Shown: positions 36,591 through 49,850 of the stretch, one piece after another
How the letters are laid out: the number at the start of each line of letters is the position of its first letter
Numbering within the stretch: position 1 is the first letter of the stretch
Notes under the pieces: model-generated
What the model was told of the DNA's origin: nothing
Databases searched by the model: none
The model's input: only the letters and a program-made list of their open reading frames with translations
Position numbers and translations under genes: made by a program
Assembly (NCBI RefSeq): GCF_030936135.1
Contig: NC_082595.1
Coordinates: 16,443,930 to 16,507,929, forward strand
Source of the DNA: Gavia stellata
Taxonomy: Eukaryota; Chordata; Aves; Gaviiformes; Gaviidae
Length of the DNA: 64,000 nt
Direction: 5' to 3'

Positions 36591-39500
36591 TTACCAGATA
36601 ACCTTTGCTCGCAGTGCTTGTACCTGCACTCTAGTTTGAATTAAGATTGTGCATCATTAATATCCCTATGGCTGAAATCCCTCACGTGTTTGCAGTGATT
36701 TAAAAAATATAAGCATTTGTTAGAGAAAGGTGCAGTTGGTACATTGAAGGTCTTTCCTTCCCTACACACAAGTCTGATGCTTTTGTCCACTGCACCATGA
36801 CATACACCATTTGCCCACCCCAACACAAGTCCACTTCTACGTGTCGTATGTGCTTCTGTTTTTGCATACCTCAGGTCTGGCCTCCCCTCCCTGAGCGCTC
36901 CCCCTCCTGCCTGCCACCTCCTTCACCTGGCCCTCTACCTTCACCCCCGATACATGTGTGCACACACACTTTACCTTTCTTCTTGGTACCTCTGTCATAA
37001 CACACAGGCCCCCAGTAAGGGGGTAAGTGATGGCAACTGTCATGGGAAGGTGCCTGAGACACAGACAGAAATAGATGCTAGTGCTCCTCTGCTGCCCGCA
37101 TTTATGGTTTGGGTCGTGGTCGCTATGGAGCCCAGCAGAATAATATTTTTTTCTTATTACTCACTTCATTGTAGCATTTAATTTCATTAGGTTTATAGCT
37201 TTCATAGGAAAATGTAGTGCTAAACGTGGATGAGAAAAATATATAGTACATACAGGAAATATATCCCATAGGAACCTTTCAGCATCATTTCCAGGTACCA
37301 TATTTTTCTGATTATAAAACAACACCTCTATATCCCCATCTGTGCAAGGTGAGATGACATAAGCCCAACATAGTAACATCAAGGAATTGCTCTGCTCCCA
37401 TCTTTCCTGCCACCAGCCATATGAGAGTCACTTACTTAAAAGCAACTTTGGAATACAAGTATTTTGACCTCAAGTACTTTGAACCATCTCCAGGCAACCT
37501 CCTCGCAGGATCAGGTGCGTATAGCCCTATTTCCACCACGACATGAGGAATAATGTTATTTGATCTCAGTCTTTTTATCTTTTCTAAGGCTTTTGTCTCT
37601 TTTGCCTACTCCTCCTGTTACCTGGTGTGCAATATGCTCCTTAAGAGATCCAGGGTGCATTGTCTCAGGGAAATAGCAATTAATTATTAAACTTGTCTCT
37701 ATAACAGCCTTCCAGGTGTTGAGACAATCTGTAAGCTAAGCGCTGATGTTTATCTCTGCAACACGGCACTACTGCATGAAACATGGCAGCCAAACTGCTG
37801 CACAAGCCTTTTAATATTTTTATTTTTTGGAATTGCCTTATAGTGGAAAAGTGCCTTTTTTCAGAAAAAATGGAATTGGTCTGTGGTTAAATCCTCCCTT
37901 TTGTCCACTTCTGGGCAGGAGTGGGTCACCATGAAAAACTTCACACTGATTTTAGTACTGTACTTACCACCTTTGCTGTGTAAACAAGCAGTCAGGAGCT
38001 GGAAACCTTGAGCCGGGTTTCGATCAGTCACCTGCCGTTTGCAGGCCGGTTGATTTCTTGCAGGGTTACACATGCCTACATGTCATCTGGCTACTTTTAA
38101 GGTTGTTCCTGGAAAGGGAATGGGGTGGGCACGGTCTGAGGATCTGCTGCCAGCAAAAAAACCCCCCAAAAACCGAAATTGTGGGGTACAATTTTGTGCC
38201 CTGCAATTGGTAGATGAACCTTTGGTGATTAGATCTCCTGAGATTCACAGACCAGGCGAGCAGGCAGCCTAAGAAGATGGCTAAAACCCAGCTGCCCTAT
38301 GTCAGTTTGGTGGACCCTGGGGATGCAGCACCAGAGTTGCCTTTTGTTCCTAGCAGGAATGATTAAGAATGCCTCAATGTCCTTTTGAGCCCTATTGTGC
38401 CACCATTTGCGATGAAACAGATGCAAAATTAGTGTATTAAGACTGAACAAGACTTTTACAAGGCTGTGGCAGAGAAAGCTATGGAGAAATGCCAAAGCCA
38501 GCAGCATTACAGAAAGGTGCTGCCCTGAAAATAGCTTCGTGGATGGGAAACATTCATTAGTACATTCTGCCTTTATTGCTATGATTATTTCATGGTTTAG
38601 TAACACACTAAAAATCCCTCTCAGGGATGTAAAGCTATTGTCCCAATCTCAGTGCAAACAACATAAGAAAGCAAGTAATTCAACAAGCACTAGAAGAGCC
38701 CAGGTTTCTTATGGGTTTATGTCTTGTGGTCATTTGCAGGTACAAACTGAGGCGCTTTTTGACATTTATTAGTGTATTTCCCTTATGAATTGTTTGGTAT
38801 CTGCTAAGATGCAAATTTATCTGCTACCTTTCTTCCTGGCACGTGACTTCAGTGTTCCTCTCTGTTTCAGCTAGCTGCCTACTTGCACAAAACCTGCAAG
38901 AATTCAGTTAGCTTTGAGCCCACTCTCCATCAGCCAAATTAAATCAACCGGTGTATTCAACAGTTATCTGAGGACATACAGAGCATGATCACCTAAACCT
39001 CATTTCCTGAGGAAACCAAACTTGCAATTCCTATTTCTAAGAGCTAATTACTTGCAATGGATGCACAAAATAAATACGAAGATAGGAAGAAAAGAAGATG
39101 GCAGAAAGGCTGAGGACAGGTAATAAGAAACCAAGCATACTATTGTGCAAGAAAATGAACATTAGTCACAGTCCAATGCTGACAGCTGGCACCGGCTTCG
39201 CAACCTGGCGAGGCATTTAAAGGAAGGACAGGAAGTCAGGAGGGAGGTGGCAAGGTGGGGTTTTGTCCCAGATCTTCTCCTACGTGTAAGGCAGCGTGGA
39301 GGCAAACTACACTGGAGAGAAAGTTAACTAGTAGGAGGTGGATGAGCAGAAGTGGTTATGTCAAATACGCGGGGACCACCTGTTTACCCTCAGATTCAGC
39401 TGTGCTGATCCAAGGAGACTGACCTGCCTCCAGCCTTGCCCCTGTGGCTTGCGGTTCATTCCTACCCCAGCCTGGGGGCTCATCTTCCAGCTGAGCAGCT

Positions 39501-42500
39501 CATGGAAACACTCCTCCTGCTTCAGCCAAAGTGGAGCAAGTGGAACCTTACCTTACAAATCCAGCTTGTTCTGACATGAGCAGGTTGAGAGGTGCTCCTG
39601 TGGGCAGGTCAAGAGGGGCAATAACCTTTTTCACTGCCATAGCTGTTCGCAAAGGGGTGTCTGTCCCTGTCCCTGACCTCCACAGGGGAACTGGTCTTGG
39701 GGAGGGACTGTATTTTCAGGCGCCTTCTTCATGAAAGCGCAACACTTGGGTTTTCCATATGGGGAAGGGGAGGGGAGTCAGTCAGCTGTGTGTTGAGAGA
39801 CAACATGTTTCTGTCATTGTGGGATGGGAGACATCTAGGCTCTCACCTTCCCTCACAGGTGGGTACTGGAGGTTTGGATGGAAAGAAAACCTGAATTTAA
39901 AGAAATGTCGCATGTTTTGGCTGATGTGGGTCTAGTGAGAAGCAGCAGACTACAGGTGCTGGTGGCTGAGGGATGGGATGTGTAGGCTGCGATGACAAAG
40001 AAAGGCAGGAGACAGGAGAGAGTACCACGGGGTACCAGGTTCTGTGGAGGCAGGACTACTCACCAGTTCCATTGTTTCATGTATCCGTAAGGCAATGTCA
40101 AGTTTCACATTTGGTCATTTGGAGACAAGCCTGAAATAAATAAATGTGAGAATTATTAGCTGAAGCTGTGATGAATCAGACATATGCTCAGCCTCTAGAA
40201 AACCTTCTGCTCTTCTTCCTCTACCTGCATCAAGAGCAGGAGATAGCAGACTTGGCAGCTCTGTCCATTTTCCAGCTCTCTGCTAGTAAAGCTACCTTGT
40301 TCCAGAAGGTTTTTTCCTGATGCTTTAAGGACCGTGAAGTCTTTAAAGCTACTTACTGATTACAAAGTGACGTTTTTTAGGGTTCAGACTCTGAGACTGA
40401 CTCATGTGAACTGAGAGACCCTGAACATAGAGAGCAAATTCTCTTTCATATTTCTCAACTGTCACATATTCATTAGTTATAAATAATAAATGTCACATGG
40501 CTTGCAAAATATATATCCAACCTATTTAAGAATACTCAATGCTTGTGATAAGCTTTATATCTTAAAGTATTTTTCGTCTTAACCAGTATTTCCAGCCCTT
40601 GACCACAGGACTACCTATGGAAGGGAAGGAGAAAGGTAAATACCATATATTATACTCTTAAATATGAAGACAAGAGAGGGACGTAAGCCAAAGGCAGATC
40701 TTGGAGGAGAACCCAGGAGCAATGAGGACAGACTCATGCACACAGCAGCCATTGTGGTTGCAGAGCTTTGCAGAAAGGCTGTGCTTGCTGGCTGCTGGTT
40801 GCCAGACGCCGGGCAGGAGTATTCCCTGCAAGCTCCATCCTTACCATCTGGCCCACAGCCCCACTCGCAGCCCCCGGGAAAGGCACAACAGGAGGCAGAG
40901 CAGGTCCCCACTCTTCCCATGGGAGCCCCAGCACTGACTGTCATGCAAGTCTGCAAGGCGGGCAGGGGATACCTCACTTGGCTCCGTGTGAACAGAACAG
41001 GGTTTCTCTCTCCTCACCAGGTCGCTAAACTCTCACTTCCTATGCCTCTGCTAGCGCAGTTCAGCCTGAAAAATCATCTTCGTAATGGCCGAGTTTGTTT
41101 GCATTCTTTGAGGATGTTTATTTAGTATCTCTTCACTAATGAGTCAGGCTTTTTCTATGATCCACAAGACATCAATATTGCATGTGCTCAGGGACCTGAG
41201 GCACATATACTAAGCACTGTGTATTTCAAACAGCAAGTGTTTTGTTAACAACAACAACTGAACAAGCTAAGGAGCAGCCTGAACTTCTCGAGTGGAAGCG
41301 AGATCAAAGCGCACAAAGGTTAATTGGCAAAGTGCCACGGGAGCCGTTCTGCAGTGGGAATTTATGATCTACAAGCATACCAGTAAAAGACTGCTTTAAT
41401 CGCTACATTACGCTAAGTACTTGCAAATTTTAATACAGTAAACCACTATTTTTTTTCTACTTCAGCATCAGAAAACCTTCCCTTCTTAAATACAGAAATA
41501 TGTTTCTTATAAAAGGCTTTTTTTCCCCCCAAGAAAAGCATTAATATTATAAATAACACTACATATATCTGTGAGAAATAGATGTAGGAGGATTGGGGGG
41601 AAGAATTCACCTCCTTCCCCCTCACAATCATGTTTTGTGCTTCCCATAACTACTTGCCCAGAGCCACTCGCCCCATTTGCCTGTGCTGCCCTCTGGGTTA
41701 TTTACTCCTCTTCCCGTGAGGAAACAGGCATCACCCCACACTGACCCACAGCTCGGGGACCCGGCCACAGAAATCCCCTGACATGCTCCCAGGTGGCCCT
41801 GAGCACCTCACTGGCCCAGCGTGCTCTTTGGATAAGACCTTTGCTGAAATAAAGGGGGGTGTTGCTGAGGGAGCCCCTCAAGAACACATCCGTGGTGCCA
41901 AGGACACACCAGCCAGAGGGTCCCCCCACAGCCAGGGGAAGCTGCAGCAGAAGCAAGGCAGCAAGCCTGGCTCACAGCCTGCTGGAAATGGTACGTTAAA
42001 TATTCTGTTGTGTGCTTAAATGGTATTTATAGACACCATCAATCACACAGGTCCTAAATGCATTAAGTGAAGATTCACTTAAAGACCAGTGTTCTTCCAG
42101 AGTCCTAAAAACAGCTCGGAAAAATGAAATCATTATAGCCCTCACCTAAATCTCACGGATTCAAGTAGGTCTCTGATGCTCGGCAGGCTGTGGTTTACAC
42201 TCCCAGCCTCAGCCACTGGTATCCATCACAGAGGCAGACACAAGCAATGGGAAGCAAGCTCAGATTGATTTTTTGTGTTACAGTGAGCCGGCCTCATGGT
42301 ACTTCATAAAATCAAGGTTCAGTGGACAGACCCCAATACAGAGCTAGCATAGAATGAGCTGGAATCAGCCCCAAAACCTGCAGAACTGGTAAAAATCAAA
42401 ACAGAGCACAGAGACACAGCCCCATCACCAAACTAAAGTAAACAACTGACCTCTTGCACTGCTTTTAAACTCTAACCTCCATGTGTCTCTGACCATAATT

Positions 42501-45294
42501 GGGCACAGCTGGGCTCCCTCCGCTCGCCTCCAGCCAGGAGGAAGTCTGAAGCACCAAACAGAAAACATATGTGAACTACAGACCTTGCTAAATGAGCCGT
42601 AAGCAGCGTTTTTCATTCCTGATGCGGTGGCATTTTAGGCAGTGTTAGAGTGTTTGCAGAGGGCAGTTTCTTGGGCGAATGCTTGCTTTTTTGGTCATCT
42701 GAATGTAATCTATGCAGCCACAGCAGATGTCCTATAGCCTAGGATATAGGGATAGCAGCCGGCAGTGCTGGTGGACTAACGGTGTGATAGGCACGGTACC
42801 TCAGTAGTCAGTGGATGTAGGTATTGTTATCCTGATTTTGACTCTTAAGTCTAAAATGAGTTATTTAACCTCTTGAGTTTGGGTTTCCCTGGCTACCTGT
42901 GTTTTTATTTGCATTTACCAATTCATCAGTGAGGCTTGCAGAAGTAAGGTAGTACTTAGAAGCTGTTCTCGGGAGAAGCAGCATTTTACATTCTGAGTTT
43001 TACTAGAGCAATGGTGCTAGAAGAAGAAATAAGGCATAAGTTAGTGTGACTCGTTGCAGAAATGCTGCTGCTTATTGCCTGCCTAACTAACCTACAAGGG
43101 CAGAGGAATATTAAGCACCATGTAGTCCACTGATTTGCTTACACATGCAAAACCTCCACTGCAAATTTAAGCAATGCCTATACCTGTTGTGCAACAGGGT
43201 AAACTGTGATACAGCTTGCTTCTTCTTCATTGCTGTAATTAGGGTCTATCTCCCCCCCGTTTGGTGTTTTTTTTTTTTGGTGTGTTAACTGTTCTGCAGA
43301 AAGTCAAACCGCAGGCAGCTTTCTTCTGCAAACGAATCCAGTTAGTTAAGATTGTGGACAGATTAAGATTTAAGACTCCACAGAGATGCCTGGATGGAAA
43401 CCCTTTAGGTTAGTTAGTTCTTATTCAAAAACACACAAACAAGAATGGCGGACAGCAGCACATTTAATTTGGGGACTGGTGGGTGGAGACCACCAGGTAA
43501 TTAAAGGTCCCTCCTTTATTATCACCCTCAGAAAAGGGAGGGCCAGATATCAGCAAGGAGAGGTATGTAGGTCACTGTGTCATATGGAAAGACGCAGAGC
43601 AGAACCTGAGCGGCAACCTGCATGCAGCAGCCCAGATCAAAGAAGAAACGGGGGACACCTTTAAAAAGAGCTCTGGCCATGGATCAGGGAACAGCAAGAG
43701 GTCCCCAGTCCAAAGGAAAACACTGTGCCCAGCTTTCTTCTTCCGCTGGATGGACAGATGGCCATCTTGGCTGCTGTCAGGAGGTAGCTGTTGAAAAAAC
43801 CTTTGATGAAGAATTCCTAGGATTTTGTAGGGCCAAAAATAGGGAGGGCAAACAGGTGCAGGGGGTATGCCGACAGCTGCATGAACAGTGTGAGTGACTT
43901 TTTCTGCTTGGTCCCACTCATCATTGTGTTCTTTCATCCAGAAAAACAGAGTCAAAGAAAGGAGAAGGGAACAAAGATTTCTCTCCTAAGGCATAAAACA
44001 CAAATGAGGCAGACAGCAGGGTGGATACAAAGGTTTCAGACATTCGTTTCTGGGAACGGGTTAGGAGACATCTGAATCCAGCTTCTGCAGGGTGAGTCAT
44101 CAGCTCGTCTGCAGCTCCGGTTGAATAGCTGCTATAGCTCTTGGAAATAAAAGTTGCCAGCATATAAATGCCAATAAAGTGGGCACGGTAGACTTAGAAT
44201 GATTGCATGAGATCATCCTGGAGGATCAGCTACCCAGCAGGAGTCAGTGAGGGTCAGAAATGCTGACAGTCACTTCTCCACTGCTTTCTAGCGATGACTA
44301 TTTAGATCCACGTGACTCCAGAAGGTACCACGGTTGTCACCTGCCAGGCAGTTCCCTTGATTATATGGTGTCACAGAGCAATATGGCTATTTCCCTGGAC
44401 ATGAGGTGAGTATTTCAGGACACAGTATTTTAAATAACTGTTTATACAGTAACAGCTCGCTGCAATGGAATCATCAAGTGTTTCTGAGGTTACACAGTAC
44501 TGCAGAAAAACAGAACATGAAACCACCTGAGCTCCCTAAACTATGGCCTGGGTACCACAGGGTGCCACAAACCCCATGGAAGTGGCAAAGGCTCAGTGCA
44601 GCAGTAGGAGCTGCTTTGCGTGCTAGCAGCCCACATTTTGGCAACCTTTGATCTAAGCAGCTTGAATATTGTGGGAGAATCATAATACTGCAAACATCTC
44701 AATTGCATCAGGTCTTCTGCTATCATTGGAGTGGTATTATTGTACCCAGTAGTTCTTCTGCTACTAGCTCTGAGCAAAATGGTACCAGTATAACAGGAAT
44801 ATTTGCCACCAATAGGGCTAACTAGAGGATAAGACCTCTCTTGTGTGAATGATGAGTTGGAAATGTGTCTTCTTTTCACACTGAAATAAAATCTGAAAGT
44901 TGCAAAACCCCGAAAAATAATTGTTTGGGATTGATCATAATGCAGAAGGAATTTTTTTTAATCTGCCTGTGGAGTTTTTGTGTTGTTATGAAAACAGATA
45001 TTGCACATGGAAAAAGGAAATGCTTTATTCCAAAAAGCCCCCAGAAGTGAAAGCAGGACACTTCACCACCATCCAAAATTTGCAAAAGATGAACTTTCTG
45101 TGGAACTGGGTTATTTTACTGGTCTGCAGTGGCTGTAATTGGTTATTGTTTTTCTGTCCAATTCTAGTCTGTATAGCAGTATCCAACAAGGGTGTGCTGA
45201 AAAATTATATCACATTATATCAGCAAAAATGTATTTGTAATGTATTTGTAATGACAGAAGAATGAGGTCACTAAATGTATTTATTTTATCCCAG

Positions 45295-45418
45295 GAGCGA
45301 ATACGGGAGAGTGGCAGAAGGCTGGTGGGCACCAGTTGAGCCTGTGCTAGAAGAACTGCAGGAAGAGCTGTACCATCAAATCTCTTCTAGTGAGCAGTGG
45401 ACCATAGCAACAGACGAG
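45295..45418 (+). other. Exon-like segment with splice sites, unknown product
   Basis: A pyrimidine-rich acceptor (TTTATTTTATCCCAG, 45280-45294) and a donor (GAG|GTTAGG at 45416-45424) enclose 124 bp. Exactly one of the three plus-strand frames is open: one base, then 41 codons reading SEYGRVAEGWWAPVEPVLEE and on through a Gln/Ser/Thr-rich end. The acidic, Trp-rich composition looks protein-like, but I recognise no family. No partner exon was identified. It could be an exon of an unannotated plus-strand gene or lncRNA, or a chance combination. Confidence 0.2.
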
Positions 45419-46128
45419 GTTAGGGGCAGTGCAGTCATTTTCAGCAACTTTGTATTTTAAAATGGCTGAGCAAGTGGCAGGTTGAGAGAGGCCAGGAAAA
45501 CAAAACCAGGGTTCCAGTATTAACAAGTCAAATTGTGAACTGAGTCAGGAACACTGTGATGATTCTATCATGAATTTCACAATATTTGGTGCTGTTTTCT
45601 ACAGCCCTTGCTCCTGCAACTCTGTAATTACATGAAAATTGCTATTCTCGTTTAAAATTAAAAAATGTTTCCAGCCTTGAAAGTTTAAAAAACATTAACC
45701 AAGCACTCCAAATGAGAAAAAGTAAATAAAAAAGCACATCAAACTAATTATTAAAACCCCCAAAACTCTCAGGGTTTTCCAGCAGACAGCTCATGATGTG
45801 TGGTGGTCTGAGTTGAGCTGATAGCAGCTGGCTGCTCAACTGGAGAAAATTTGGTTTTCTTGAGGGAGAGGTGACTAAGAGGGAGTATCTGTTTTTAAAA
45901 GATAAGAGAGTAAAATACGGCAGCTGTGGCGTTGGTAGGAAGGAATAGCTGTAGTTTTCATGTGTTTTTTTCTGTCTGAGAGATGGAGCTAGGAGAAAGA
46001 CTAGAAGTGGATCCTAGCTAAATCTTTAATGACCATCTTTGCATTTGCTCCGTATCTCCTTTGTCTCTTTCTGACATACTGCTACAGAAGTTTTCAAATA
46101 CCTGGGAAATGCATCACTAATGAGGATA

Positions 46129-46192
46129 TCTATACATATATACGCGTGTATATACACACAAATATATACACATACATATATATGTGTGTGCG
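46129..46192. repeat. Alternating purine-pyrimidine (AT/GT) simple repeat
   Basis: TATACATATATACGCGTGTA leads into mixed TA, CA and TG dinucleotides. Both strands are nearly self-complementary, and the alternating pattern is of the kind that can extrude cruciforms or form Z-DNA. Likely a length-variable microsatellite. Confidence 0.75.
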
Positions 46193-48303
46193 TTTTAAAT
46201 GCTTGCAAGCCTTTAGCCACCTAAGGCCTTGTAAAAAGCAACAGCCACAACATGCAAGAGTTACGAAGTAAGAATGTAGCTGCCAGAAATCCATCCCTAA
46301 TCCTCCTTTAATTACACGGCCGAGCAGGGCCCTAGCACTGAGACAGCTCCGTGCTGCAGTGTGCTCCACCAAGCATAAAGGAAGCAGCAGCACCTGATGA
46401 CACAGGACTGTACAGTAGGGAGGGTGAAGTGAAGGCTATAATTAGGAAACCACTTTATTGTGAAGCAGGTGGTCTAATGAAAGCAGCTGATGGGACCAGC
46501 TGACTGCATCTACACTGACAATAGCCTGCTAGCATCACTAGTATCTGTCATCTTTTTTTCCTCCCTCTCTGGCACATCTCTGAATATTTAGAGTGAGGTA
46601 ATCTCCTCACGCCATAAAGACTGAAATCTTTCTTTAAATTGCTCCACTGAGATATACCCAAACTCATGTGTTGTGATGGCCAATATGCCGGAGGGAGAAT
46701 TTCACCTCTGGGCACACCTATGGCAAACAGCCAAGAAAGGGTGGATGCATCCTACTCTTGCTTCACACATGCTCCCTCATGCACGAAGGACACAAAGGAA
46801 ATACAGAAAATACAACTAGGCAATAGTAGATGCAGAGGAGTAGACTAGGCTAAATCCCAGCAGAAAGTTAGGTAACAACAAATGCAAGGCACTTACACAG
46901 ACCTCTTTTTCACGGAGCTCAAAATGCTCTTACACACTTTAGTGAATGCATCACTTCTGGCTTTTGTGAGAAAGGGTCAAAGTCCAATTACCTGTTATCC
47001 AGCCAGGAAGACTGGGGTAGACGAAGAGAGCAAGGTCCTTGTTTGAGGCCTGACACATGAACAGAAAATGAGTGCTAATTTTCAGTGCTTAATTCTAAAA
47101 AAAATTTGCTTACATGCCTCAAAAAGGACTTTAGAGGTCCCTAATCCATCTGTCCTTCATGTCTCATACCCAATACTTTTTTTCCCCAGAGTATTTTGCA
47201 CAGTTTGGCTTGGAGAAGCTAATAACTCCTCTGGGTATGCTGACGGGACTAGCCCCTTGCCTTCCAGCTTAGCTGTTAATGCCAGTGGAAAAACATATAG
47301 GAAGAAGCTTGCCCTTTTGCTGCCCTTGACACACCTAATCTGAGCCTACAGGATTTTGGATCTTCAGGGTTCTCTGTCTAGCAGCTTGTAAATGCGTTCT
47401 GAATTTACTACTCTTTTAACCAGCAAAGAAAATAAATCTTCCTTGCCATAAATGCTAATGTTGGTACACTGAGAAATTCAAAGGGAGGCTGCAGAGAGAG
47501 AGAGAAACATTCCCCATGTGATGATTAAAGTGCCAGTTCATGAAAGCTGACGTCAGCGCGTGCTTTCAGGGTGGCAGAGCACTTTGCATTTATTCTCTCC
47601 TTGTTTGTGCTCCATCTGGATGGGCTCCAGTGGAAAAAAGAGAGAAAAGGAGAAGCTAATGCCTTTCTAATACATTTCTGAATTCCTTCAGTTTCACACA
47701 GGCAACAGGCTCTGAAGCACCTAACTTCTGCTTGCCCTGTTCAATGAGATAAAAGAAACCGAAGGCAGCTGGTGCTCACGGCCAAACTAAGTTATAATTA
47801 GATTGCCATAGCAAACAGTCAGTTGGGGCAGCTCCAAGCAGGACCAAAGGAGAGAACACTGGTAAATAACATAATCTCAAGATTCGATAATTTGCAGATG
47901 CAACCCTGTTTCCCATCAAGCAGATTCATTCCAGCTCACAACTGCTTTCATATACAGTCATGATGGTTCAAAAACCAAAAAAGCTGCCGGAGTAAGCTAC
48001 AGGTTTCTGCTAAAAATGGTCTGATGGGAAGATGGGAGGAAGCCCAAGAGCAGTTCCCTGACTCCGTGGTATTGTTCACAGGTTAGAGGATAAGCAGGTC
48101 TGGTACTAGGCTTCCTACGGAAGCAGATCTCCCTTCCCTGAGATGGAGCAGCACAGGGAGTGCCACACGCTCCCCCTTTCCATAAGCCCTTGTCCCCTTC
48201 CAGCAGTGGCACCACCAAACAGAGCAGTTTGTTGAAGGTGTGAGCCATGAGCATTCTGGAGGAGATGCTGGCTCCTGGGAGGCAGCCTTCTGTGGAAGAA
48301 TAC

Positions 48304-48345
48304 TTTTTTTTTTCCCTTCTTTTTTTTCCCCCCCTCTCTTTTTTA
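48304..48345. repeat. Polypyrimidine tract
   Basis: About 42 bases of only T and C (T10, C3, TTC, T8, C7, TCTC, T6). It is a low-complexity homopyrimidine/homopurine tract, potentially triplex-forming, about 300 bp upstream of a CR1 fragment. Confidence 0.8.
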
Positions 48346-48635
48346 ATTCTGGACTGCTGTCAGAGTCAGTGGGAAAGGCTTACCCAATCAATATGGTCAC
48401 ACACATGCTGCAACTGCTACAATAATGACATTACAGGGTTTCTTACTGAAGATGGCTACTGATAATTTGGTTTTACAGCTACACACTGCTACTGTCAAGC
48501 AGCATGGATGTTGACTGTGCACAATGGTGGTTTTAGTCCGTTGTCATTCTGATAGCTGGCATGGTTACTTGGTGCAAACAGCTCACGTTGATCAATGCAG
48601 GTGTTAGCTTGGCAGTGAAGCTGCCTCTCAAGCAC

Positions 48636-48940
48636 TGAAATGGTGAGGTGGGTGTCAGTCTCTTCTCCCAAGTAACAATTAATAGGACAAGAGGAAATGG
48701 CTTCAAGTTGTGCCAGGGAGGTTTACATTGGATATTAGGAAAAATTTCTTCACTGAAAGGGTTGTCAGGCATTGGAACAGGCTGCCCAGGGAGGTGGTTG
48801 AGTCACCATCCCTGGAGATATTTAAAAGATGTGTAGATGTGGCACTTAGGGACATGGTTTAGTGGTGGACTTGGCAGTATTAGGTTAATGGTTGGACTTG
48901 ATGATCTTAAAGGTCTTTTCCAACCTAAATGATTCTATGA
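48636..48940 (+). repeat. CR1 LINE 3' fragment (plus)
   Basis: This is a 5'-truncated CR1 copy. It covers the end of the reverse-transcriptase ORF region (GTGTCAGTCTCTTCTCCCAA, AGGCTGCCCAGGGAGGTGGT, CCATCCCTGGAGATATTTAA), then the 3' UTR (TGGTTGGACTTGATGATCTT, AGGTCTTTTCCAACC) and the terminal GATTCTATGA. Translation of the ORF part is disrupted by frame changes, so it is dead. The word GGGACATGGTTTAGTGGTGG is typical of avian CR1 subfamilies. No target-site duplication is expected for CR1. Confidence 0.92.
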
Positions 48941-49850
48941 AATAAAAACTTTTAATTTACTGGAACTATTCAGAAGAAACAACTTTTCTTTCTCCCCGGA
49001 CAGGCTGATGGTTTACATTTAGTTCCCATTTCAAAAATCAGGATGGCAATATGAAAAAAAATTAAAAGGTTCCAAATCAGTAGTATTTTTCAACTATATG
49101 CTTTCAGCTGGAAAATAAGTCAGAAGGCAGACATCCTGCACTTCTAAATATTCTGAAACTAAATAGTCTTTTAAATAGCTAAATAGTCTTTGAAATAACA
49201 TTCTGAAATGAAAAATTTCACTTTAGGTCCACTTTTCCCCACCATTTCTCTTCCACCAAGTAAAAAATGAAAGACACACAGACCAATGATGCAAGAAAAA
49301 AATTTCCATTTCAGCAACATAATTTCTTCTCAATAGGATTTTTTTGGTTTTCTGATCTAAAGGACATACCTTCAACCATGTAAACAGATCTGAGATCAGA
49401 TCCCTGAAAATCCTGACTCTTCCTACTCTAAGCAATGTGCAAGGATCCCTTCAGAGCTAGGCAAGGAGAGGGTGCAACCTGCAGCCTTGCATCTCACCGG
49501 CTGGAGGTGGAACCTGGCGAGCTAATTACCGGGTGTGGGTAATGCAAGTGGGAGCACGATGGGAGAGCAGTGAATTTCTCTCTCCTCTCCATTCCCCACC
49601 CGGCAATAATCACAGCCTGGGTCTCTGCCAAAGCGCTGCCGAGTGCTCAGTGCCCCTGTATGGATATAGAGCATCAGGGCTGACCTGATCCTCAGTGACC
49701 TGCACACCCCAGAGCTTGCTGCTCCCCACCGCTCTCTCCCCGCTCGCACAGACTGCCAATGTTTTGCTGTATTTGCATTCAAGCTAAGGGGAAAAACAGG
49801 CATAACATTGGCACAGCTACCAGTCTAGCTATGTTAGCGATTGAGTGATA
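48940..49850. other. Intergenic, between CR1 and MIR-like copies
   Basis: AT-rich and then GC-richer non-coding DNA. A short local duplication (AAATAGTCTTT twice at about 49161-49191) is present. No gene recognised. Confidence 0.5.

Larger units (their letters stand above)
35345..48635. other. Intergenic, no recognised gene
   Basis: This is mostly unremarkable AT-rich DNA. It holds a CR1 tail at 36537-36590, an AT/GT alternating repeat at 46129-46192, a pyrimidine tract at 48304-48345, and one exon-like segment at 45295-45418 listed separately. Longer open frames (for example 40664-41125 and 44921-45265) have no recognisable domain and overlap open frames on the other strand. Confidence 0.55.

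Noticed and set aside
40664..41125. 153-codon plus-strand open frame
   Set aside because: Several competing frames on both strands, no resemblance, no splice signals noted.
46885..47040. Possible reversed MIR remnant (CTCAAAATGCTCTTACACAC region)
   Set aside because: Only one or two words match, and the order is not convincing enough to list.
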